A stretch of 64,000 nt of DNA. Origin: Variovorax davisae (GTDB lineage Bacteria; Pseudomonadota; Gammaproteobacteria; Burkholderiales; Burkholderiaceae_C). The stretch is from contig NZ_JASZYS010000009.1 of the NCBI RefSeq assembly GCF_030316845.1, positions 186,001 to 250,000 of the forward strand, in the 5' to 3' direction. The notes beneath the pieces were generated by a model, which was not told where the DNA came from, ran no database searches, and worked only from the letters and a program-made list of their open reading frames with translations. Shown here in pieces: positions 58,925 to 64,000 of the stretch (positions are counted from its first letter, which is position 1; each line of letters opens with the position of its first letter). The position numbers were made by a program, and so were the translations under genes.

Positions 58925-59974
58925 ATGTCCAGCACCACCCATCCCCGCCTGCGCGTCGCCGCGGTGCAGGCCGCGCCCGTCTTCCTCGACCTCGACGGCA
59001 CCATCGACAAGACCATCGACCTGATGGCCAAGGCAGCCAGCCAGGGCGTGCAGCTGATCGCCTTCCCGGAAACCTGGGTGCCCGGCTATCCGTGGTGGAT
59101 CTGGCTCGATTCGCCGGCCTGGGGCATGCAGTTCGTGCAGCGCTACCACGACAACGCCCTGGTGGTCGGCTCGCCCGAGTTCGACCGCATCCGCGAGGCC
59201 GCGCGCAAGCACCGCATCTGGGTCTCGCTCGGCTACAGCGAGAAGGCCGCCGGCAGCCTCTACATCGCCCAGGCGCTGATCGACGACCAGGGCCACACGC
59301 TGCAGACGCGCCGCAAGCTGAAGCCGACGCATGTCGAGCGCACCGTGTTCGGCGAAGGCGACGGCTCGGACCTCGCCGTGGTCGAGACGTCGATCGGCAA
59401 CATCGGCTCGCTGTCGTGCTGGGAGCACCTGCAGCCGCTCAGCAAGTACGCGATGTACTCGCAGAACGAGCAGATCCACTGCGGCGCCTGGCCCAGCTTC
59501 TCGCTCTACCGCGGCGGTGCCTATGCGCTTGGCGCCGAAGTCAACAACGCCGCCAGCCAGGTGTATGCGGCGGAGGGGCAGTGCTTCGTGGTGGCGCCCT
59601 GCGCCACGGTGTCGAAGGCGATGCACGAGCTGCTGTGCACCGATGCCGGCAAGCAGCAGATGCTGCTGGTCGGTGGCGGCTTCGCGCGCATCTACGGGCC
59701 CGACGGATCGCCGCTCGGCAAGAACCTGGCCGAGGACGAGGAGGGGCTGGTGGTCGCCGACATCGATCTCGGCATGATCTCGCTGGCCAAGGCCGCGGGC
59801 GACCCGGCCGGCCACTATTCGCGGCCGGACGTGACGCAGCTGCTGTTCAACAGGAAGCGGCGCGAGCCGGTGGTGCTGCAGGGCCCGGCCGAGCCCGAGA
59901 AGGCGGTCGCCGAGCCGGTGTCCGAGACGGTCGAACCGGCTGCGGCCGCCGTCCGCCAGCCGGTCGTGGCCTGA
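58925..59974 (+). CDS. Nitrilase
   Basis: 349 aa from ATG 58925 with TTTGGAGA upstream. It hydrolyses a nitrile to acid and ammonia. The Glu-Lys-Cys triad is readable: E49 in AFPETWVPGYPWW, K133 in RRKLKPTHVERTVFGEGDG, and C165 in GSLSCWEHLQPL. The length and WEHLQP motif are those of true nitrilases (arylacetonitrilase/aliphatic group) rather than amidases. An acidic, Val/Pro-rich tail follows LLFNRKRREPVVL. It is 24 bp upstream of the aldoxime dehydratase, with which it completes aldoxime to nitrile to acid. Confidence 0.95.
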   Translation: MSSTTHPRLRVAAVQAAPVFLDLDGTIDKTIDLMAKAASQGVQLIAFPETWVPGYPWWIWLDSPAWGMQFVQRYHDNALVVGSPEFDRIREAARKHRIWVSLGYSEKAAGSLYIAQALIDDQGHTLQTRRKLKPTHVERTVFGEGDGSDLAVVETSIGNIGSLSCWEHLQPLSKYAMYSQNEQIHCGAWPSFSLYRGGAYALGAEVNNAASQVYAAEGQCFVVAPCATVSKAMHELLCTDAGKQQMLLVGGGFARIYGPDGSPLGKNLAEDEEGLVVADIDLGMISLAKAAGDPAGHYSRPDVTQLLFNRKRREPVVLQGPAEPEKAVAEPVSETVEPAAAAVRQPVVA

Positions 59975-59998
59975 GCCTCCGCACCCAGGGGAAGCGCC

Positions 59999-61060
59999 AT
60001 GGAATCCGCCATTGCCGAGCACCTGAAATGTCCGCGCACCCGGCACCGCCGGGTGGAGGACGACTACACGCCGCCCTACCCCGTCTGGTCGGCCCGCGCA
60101 GCCGCCGGCGTGGGCCAGGTGGTGATGGGCTACTTCGGCGTGCAGTCGCGCGGGCCCGGAATGCAGGGCCGCGCCTGTGGCGCCCTGATGCAGATCGCGC
60201 GCGGCTTCGGCCTCGCCGACGGGCCGGGCCACCATGACCTGGCGCATTTCGTCGACGCCGAGGGCTTCGACAACATGATCGCGATCGCCTACTGGAGCGA
60301 CCCGGCCGCCTTCGCGCGCTGGTGCGCCACGCCCGAGATCGACGACTGGTGGCGCTCGCCCGCGCGGCTCGACGACGGCCTGGGCTACTTCCGCGAGATC
60401 GCCTCGCCGCGGGCCGAGCACTACGAGACCATGTTCAGCACCCCCGACCGCTTCGAAGGCGTCGGCGTGGTGATGGGCGGCGGGGTCAGCGGCGAGATCC
60501 GGGAGCACGGCTACTGGGGTTCGATGCGCGACCGGATCCCGTTGTCGCAGACCGATGCGATGGCACCGTCGGGGACCCGCGGCGTGATCGCGGGCACACC
60601 GTCGCCGGGCCAGCGCGTGCGCATCGACGGCCACCAGAACGTGGCGATGATCCGCTCGGGCCAGGAATGGACCGACACGACAGGCAAGGAGCGCACGCTC
60701 TACCTCGAGGACATGGAACCGACCTTGCGCGAGGGCATGGACTTCCTGCGCGACCAGGGCCTTGCGATCGGCTGCTACAGCAACCGCTACATGCACCACC
60801 TCGACGCCAGCGGCGCACGGCTGCAGAAGTCCTTCGGCCTGAGCTTCTGGCGCTCGCTGGCGGACATGGAACGCTGGGCCGAGTCGCACCCGACCCACGT
60901 GGCGATCTTCGGCAGCTTCATGCGCTATGTGCAGGAGCTCAACTTCGAGCTGCAGCTGCGCGTGTACCACGAGGTGTCGGTGCTGAAGGCGGACGAGCAA
61001 CGCTACGAGTACATCCACTGCCACCCGCGCACCGGACTCATGAACGGCCTCGCGGCCTGA
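59999..61060 (+). CDS. oxd: Aldoxime dehydratase (heme-containing)
   Basis: 353 aa, the usual size of phenylacetaldoxime/aliphatic aldoxime dehydratases. These heme enzymes dehydrate an aldoxime to a nitrile. Family stretches: YPVWSARAAAGVGQVVMGYFGVQSRG, GYWGSMRDRIPLSQTD, NVAMIRSGQEW with the conserved Ser, a proximal heme His candidate H300 (HPTHVAIFGSFMRYV) and a distal catalytic His candidate H324 (RVYHEVSVL). GGGGAAG precedes the ATG. It ends 8 bp before a truncated thioesterase copy on the other strand. Confidence 0.93.
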   Translation: MESAIAEHLKCPRTRHRRVEDDYTPPYPVWSARAAAGVGQVVMGYFGVQSRGPGMQGRACGALMQIARGFGLADGPGHHDLAHFVDAEGFDNMIAIAYWSDPAAFARWCATPEIDDWWRSPARLDDGLGYFREIASPRAEHYETMFSTPDRFEGVGVVMGGGVSGEIREHGYWGSMRDRIPLSQTDAMAPSGTRGVIAGTPSPGQRVRIDGHQNVAMIRSGQEWTDTTGKERTLYLEDMEPTLREGMDFLRDQGLAIGCYSNRYMHHLDASGARLQKSFGLSFWRSLADMERWAESHPTHVAIFGSFMRYVQELNFELQLRVYHEVSVLKADEQRYEYIHCHPRTGLMNGLAA

Positions 61061-61068
61061 TCGAAGGC

Positions 61069-61296
61069 TCAGGCCCCGGCGGGCACGCCGCGCAGGATCG
61101 CGTCGCGCAGCGCCGCCGGGATCTCGAGCGCGCGGTGCGTCTCGAGCGAGGTCGTCACCAGCACCTGGCGCATCTGCATGCGCAGTTCGCCGTCGGCGGC
61201 CACGCACTGCAGCGCCAAGGTCAGCGAGCGCGTGCCGAGGCGCTCGACCGCGAGCGCCAGCGTCACGCTGTCGCCGAAACGGCTCACGGCGCGGAA
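61069..61296 (-). pseudogene. Truncated 3' copy of the thioesterase gene
   Basis: These 228 bp are nearly identical to 63368-63595, the 3' half of the intact thioesterase gene: about 11 mismatches by eye, 5 of them in the last 20 bp of the coding end. The similarity breaks after GGCGCGGAA at 61296 and runs past the stop codon on the other side (both copies continue with a GAAGGCTCAG junction). Only the C-terminal ~76 residues remain and there is no proper start. It marks one edge of the low-GC islet. Confidence 0.88.
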
Positions 61297-61311
61297 ATTC
61301 GGTAACGCCGA

Positions 61312-61959
61312 CTACGAACCGTTCCATGGGTAGTCCGCGACCAACTTTCCAGCGAGGAAAAACACCGATACGCAAACGATGATGTCCAAGGCTTGCCACA
61401 CCCTGCGATTTCGAAACATGGGCGCGGCAAATCGGGATCCTGTTGTGAGCGCGATGAACCACAGAAAGGACGCAACAACGGCGCCACTCGCGAAGAAGAG
61501 CTTGTCCATCCCAACCTTGATAGCACTGATCGATCCGATGACCAGCACGGTATCCAGCCAAGCGAATGGCGTCAGCAGAGAATGAAGAATCGCCCCCTTG
61601 ATGACTTGATTGCGTGGCATTGGGCGCTGCGGGGCACCTTGCTCGTCGAGAAACGTTTCACCGCGATAAGCTGCGTACAAGGCTCGAATACCGAAGTACG
61701 ACAAGTACACAATGCTGACGGACATGGTCGCAACCATGATCCAGCGATTCGCCGTAATGAACGCACCAAGTCCGACCACTCCCAAAGCGATCAAAAGCAC
61801 ATCCGAAAAAGCACAGATCAGTACCAGCGCGAACGTGTTACTTCCTGTTAGGTTGTTTTTGATGACAAATGTATCCTTGGGTCCCAGGGCGACAAGCAGG
61901 CCGGCGCCAAGAACGAACCCCTCAGTGAAATGCAGGTTGAGCACGTTCGATCCAGTCAA
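61312..61959 (-). CDS. LysE/ArgO-family amino acid exporter
   Basis: 215 aa from TTG 61959; a GTG at 61944 (giving VLNLHFTEGFVLGAGLLVALGPKDTFVIKN) matches the family N-terminus equally well. Six transmembrane helices and the GPKDTFVIKN motif after TM1 identify the LysE superfamily, exporters of lysine, arginine and related amino acids. GC is roughly 50% against about 70% around it, with A/T-ending codons common. It is 33 bp after the 2OG oxygenase stop, separated by a hairpin, suggesting export of the oxygenase product or protection from it. Confidence 0.88.
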   Translation of the reverse strand: MTGSNVLNLHFTEGFVLGAGLLVALGPKDTFVIKNNLTGSNTFALVLICAFSDVLLIALGVVGLGAFITANRWIMVATMSVSIVYLSYFGIRALYAAYRGETFLDEQGAPQRPMPRNQVIKGAILHSLLTPFAWLDTVLVIGSISAIKVGMDKLFFASGAVVASFLWFIALTTGSRFAAPMFRNRRVWQALDIIVCVSVFFLAGKLVADYPWNGS

Positions 61960-61964
61960 AATTG

Positions 61965-61985
61965 GAGAGGGCGACGAGCCCTCTC
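61965..61985 (-). terminator. Hairpin between oxygenase and exporter genes
   Basis: GAGAGGGC-GACGA-GCCCTCTC is a perfect 8-bp stem in the short gap between the two islet genes. Read on the minus strand it is followed by CAATTTTG, an imperfect T-run. It may reduce read-through into the exporter gene (attenuator) or stabilise the upstream message. Confidence 0.5.
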
Positions 61986-61992
61986 TGTTGGG

Positions 61993-62856
61993 TTAGATCA
62001 GCGGTGCATTGCCGAACGCACGATGACTCTCATCGGCGATCGAGGCGATGTTGATCGTCTTTTTTTCGAGCAGTGTGGTGTACGGTTGCCCCAGATCAGG
62101 AATGGCGAAGTAAACCAATGATTTGCGTGAAAGCTCCATTTTCGGGTTGCGAACCGCGTGATACATCGTAGGGATTTTTCCGTCTGAAAGCAGCGTCAAC
62201 AGCGAGCCGGTGATAACGATGATCTCATCATCGGCCAAGTGCACAGGAACTTCCTCGTCGCTGAGAAAAATGACCAACCCATCACGCGTCGGTTTGATCA
62301 ACGTAATCAGATGCCCGTCTTCATGACGGTCCTGCAAGTAGCCTCGATCATCTACTTGGTGGCCGTTCTCGTACATGCAGAGCTGAACATAAGAACTATC
62401 GCGGATGATCATTTGATCCTCATTGCGAAAAAAATCCCACAGTCCCGAAACAATTCTTTGACTCAGCGACCACAATTCGCTCTCGCTTTTTTGTATGTCC
62501 TTGTATACGGGAGTGTCAACGAACGGATGGCCTGAATGAAGTCCGCGATGCTTGTGCCAATAGCAGAAGCGGTCGCAGAGGTCCACGTTCTCTGTGTACT
62601 TGGCATGCTCACCTCCCTTGAGAAGGAATCCATCCGTTCGATCGGGAAAGCAGAAGTCTCGGCTCTGCTCTTTCGGGACGCGCGAGATGCCATCAAGCGT
62701 TGACCACACAGCAATTTGAGCCGTCATCGGCATCTTCATGACTGCATAACCGTGGGTGATCAGCGAAAGCACGGTACTTCGCAAACTCGTATGTTGCGAA
62801 TCTGCACCGAGTGGCTTTGATTGGGTGACACCAAAAAAAGTAACAGTTGAACTCAT
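61993..62856 (-). CDS. 2-oxoglutarate/Fe(II)-dependent oxygenase (IPNS-like)
   Basis: 287 aa with GGGAG 7 bp before the ATG. The facial triad is readable: H178-x-D180 in DRHEDGHLIT and H233 in TMYHAVRNP, followed by R244-x-S246 (ELSRKSLVYFA). The spacing closely matches isopenicillin N synthase-type enzymes (HxD, ~53 residues, H, ~10, RxS). The N-terminal DIOX_N part is divergent. The likely reaction is oxidation (hydroxylation, desaturation or cyclisation) of a small molecule; with a LysE exporter next to it, a free amino acid is the best guess. GC is about 50%. Confidence 0.82.
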   Translation of the reverse strand: MSSTVTFFGVTQSKPLGADSQHTSLRSTVLSLITHGYAVMKMPMTAQIAVWSTLDGISRVPKEQSRDFCFPDRTDGFLLKGGEHAKYTENVDLCDRFCYWHKHRGLHSGHPFVDTPVYKDIQKSESELWSLSQRIVSGLWDFFRNEDQMIIRDSSYVQLCMYENGHQVDDRGYLQDRHEDGHLITLIKPTRDGLVIFLSDEEVPVHLADDEIIVITGSLLTLLSDGKIPTMYHAVRNPKMELSRKSLVYFAIPDLGQPYTTLLEKKTINIASIADESHRAFGNAPLI

Positions 62857-63207
62857 TTAAAACTCCCTTGGCCGGCGAATCGCCGTCTTTTATTTCACAC
62901 CATCAGAAGTCGAATCCTTGCCAAAATGCCTCAAAGATGGAGTGGTTTTCTACCTGCTCTCCACGCAACGCGCAACGAAATCAAGGCGACTGACAAGGAA
63001 AAGACAATTGTGAAAAAGAATGGCAACGTCGACCTAAAACGCTGCTGAAACACCTTGTTCGAAAGTCTCCCGCAAATGCAAGTTCGTGCGCATGCGGACC
63101 TTGGCAGAAGTCCGTCCGTTGGCCCGTAGAGGGGCACGAGAGCCGAAAATGTGCCCTCGAAGCGGGGAAACTGCGACGGCAGCGAACCTGGACAACAACT
63201 CGATGTC
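62857..63207. other. Gene-free low-GC stretch upstream of the oxygenase
   Basis: About 350 bp of low GC with no convincing ORF, repeat or RNA. It must hold the oxygenase promoter (minus strand). A small palindrome GGCGATTCGCC lies near 62875-62887. A good -35/-10 pair was not found. Confidence 0.4.
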
Positions 63208-63358
63208 GATTCGCGGCCCGGCGTCACTTGGTTGCTGTTCAACAAGACGCGGCACGCGCCGGCGGTGCTGCAAGCGCGGGGCGAGTCGGAGGCTGCAGGC
63301 GTCGAGGCTGTGCCAACCCCTGCGCCCGTGGAGCTGACTGCAGCCCGTCTCGGCTTGA
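63208..63358 (+). pseudogene. 3' remnant of a second nitrilase gene
   Basis: One plus-strand frame reads SRPGVTWLLFNKTRHAPAVL, then a Glu/Pro/Val-rich tail. It matches the C-terminal end of the intact nitrilase (SRPDVTQLLFNRKRREPVVL plus a similar tail). At DNA level the first ~70 bp are clearly related but diverged (by eye around three quarters identical), so this was a paralog rather than a recent copy. The catalytic part is absent. It ends within about 10 bp of the intact thioesterase stop. Confidence 0.75.
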
Positions 63359-63367
63359 CGCGAAGGC

Positions 63368-63802
63368 TCAGCCCGCGTCGGGAAGGCCGCGCAGGATCGC
63401 GTCGCGCAGCGCCGCCGGGATCTCGAGCGCGCGGTGCGTCTCGAGCGAGGTCGTCACCAGCACCTGGCGCATCTGCATGCGCATTTCGCCGTCGGCGCCC
63501 ACGCACTGCAGCGCCAGCGTCAGCGAGCGCGTGCCGAGGCGCTCGACCGCGAGTTCCAGCGTCACGCTGTCGCCGAAACGGCTCACGGCGCGGAAGTCGG
63601 CTTCGAGCCGAACGGTCGGCAGGCCGATGCGCTGGTCGGCGATCAGGTGGCGGTAGCCGATGCCCATGGCATCGACCCAGTCCTCGACCAGCCCGTTGAA
63701 CATCACGAAGTACTGCGGGTAGAACACGATGCCCGCGGGGTCGCAGTCGGAAAAGCGGATCAGCCGCTCGCGGCGGAAGGCAGGGGCTGCCGCTGCGTTC
63801 AC
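63368..63802 (-). CDS. Acyl-CoA thioesterase (4-hydroxybenzoyl-CoA type)
   Basis: 144 aa hot-dog thioesterase from GTG 63802, overlapping the MarR stop by 4 bp (GTGA). The signature is RLIRFSDCDPAGIVFYPQYFVMFNGLVEDWVDAMGIGY, with the catalytic Asp of the 4HBT family. It hydrolyses an aromatic or short acyl-CoA. It is translationally coupled to a MarR-type regulator gene, a usual pairing in aromatic acid degradation. Its 3' half is duplicated at 61069-61296. Confidence 0.9.
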   Translation of the reverse strand: MNAAAAPAFRRERLIRFSDCDPAGIVFYPQYFVMFNGLVEDWVDAMGIGYRHLIADQRIGLPTVRLEADFRAVSRFGDSVTLELAVERLGTRSLTLALQCVGADGEMRMQMRQVLVTTSLETHRALEIPAALRDAILRGLPDAG

Positions 63803-64000
63803 GCCGGCTCCTCGCCGCCGGCCTCGTTACGCATCACGTGGACCCGCAGTTGGCCCAGCTGGCTGTGCAGCTGCTTCACGGTCTTCATGTCGAGCCCCGA
63901 GAACATCTCGAGGATCCATTGCTCGTGCTCGCTGGCCATGGCCTCGAAGCTGCGACGTCCCTTGGGCGTGAGGCTCACGATCCAGGCCCGGCGGTCGTCC
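63799..64000 (-). CDS. MarR-family regulator, C-terminal part
   Basis: The last 66 codons are in the window; the gene continues beyond the end. DDRRAWIVSLTPKGRRSFEAMASEHEQWI is the wing and dimerisation helix of a MarR regulator (the DxR in the wing is conserved). The C-terminus ends in MRNEAGGEEPA and overlaps the thioesterase start by 4 bp. It likely controls an aromatic or phenolic acid operon lying further out. Confidence 0.87.
   Translation of the reverse strand, partial: DDRRAWIVSLTPKGRRSFEAMASEHEQWILEMFSGLDMKTVKQLHSQLGQLRVHVMRNEAGGEEPA

Noticed and set aside
62857..63207. A small gene in the low-GC gap
   Set aside because: The frames seen are short, lack ribosome sites and resemble nothing.
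61063..63602. The duplicated thioesterase ends as attL/attR of an integrative element
   Set aside because: No integrase, excisionase or mobility gene lies between them and the copies are about 95% rather than fully identical; kept only as one possible explanation.

Overview
The window reads as a chromosomal segment of a very GC-rich betaproteobacterium, most likely Burkholderiales/Comamonadaceae (Variovorax- or Xenophilus-like). Reasons are the roughly 70% GC with strong G/C third positions, the BPSS1780-type membrane protein, two orphan Bug-type solute receptors, the density of CoA-dependent acid catabolism, and the DUF2782-thrB pair. No rRNA, CRISPR, phage or transposase gene was seen. There are two tRNAs, Ala(CGC) and Lys(CTT).

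1-10.2 kb is mostly housekeeping: the end of a DUF2782 gene, homoserine kinase thrB, a BPSS1780 membrane protein, a Crp/Fnr regulator divergent from a VOC-cupin protein plus amino acid permease, UvrD helicase, GMP reductase guaC behind a terminator-like leader hairpin, and an alpha/beta hydrolase. 10.3-19.9 kb is one long minus-strand transcription unit: arylsulfatase, exported HAD phosphatase, YidH-like protein, then a complete RND pump whose periplasmic adaptor carries an OmpA-like peptidoglycan-binding domain. 20-22 kb has an SDR and a thiolase.

22.2-27.5 kb is a single NRPS, loading ligase-PCP-C-A-PCP. Its adenylation pocket reads as glycine-type. It has no thioesterase and sits behind a Crp-type palindrome. 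Convergent to it is a lone acetolactate synthase large subunit with a divergent Lrp regulator.

29.8-47.9 kb is an accessory catabolic block. It holds a thioesterase, an SDR, tandem LysR regulators, an atypical enolase-superfamily protein, a Bug receptor and an arylmalonate decarboxylase. A six-gene minus-strand operon follows in reading order (citryl-CoA lyase-like, MaoC hydratase, acyl-CoA dehydrogenase, CoA transferase, MmgE/PrpD, CitE-like lyase). It is divergent from a fused double acyl-CoA dehydrogenase, a second Bug receptor and an acyl-CoA ligase. Together they look like import, CoA activation, oxidation, hydration and lyase cleavage of a branched or di/tricarboxylic acid.

48-58 kb is a mixed region: gamma-glutamylcyclotransferase-like protein, methyltransferase, DUF5666/DUF6502 pair, two zinc-ribbon proteins (one with a very long Gly/Pro repeat tail), a sugar transferase, an AEC transporter, DUF2252, and two decayed gene remnants.

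57.8-64 kb holds an aldoxime-nitrile pathway (AraC regulator, nitrilase, aldoxime dehydratase). It is followed by a ~2 kb low-GC islet with a 2OG-Fe(II) oxygenase and a LysE exporter. The islet lies between a truncated and an intact copy of a thioesterase gene and next to a nitrilase remnant. The islet is the strongest candidate for an undescribed system. All family assignments were made by reading the sequence; no database search was run.
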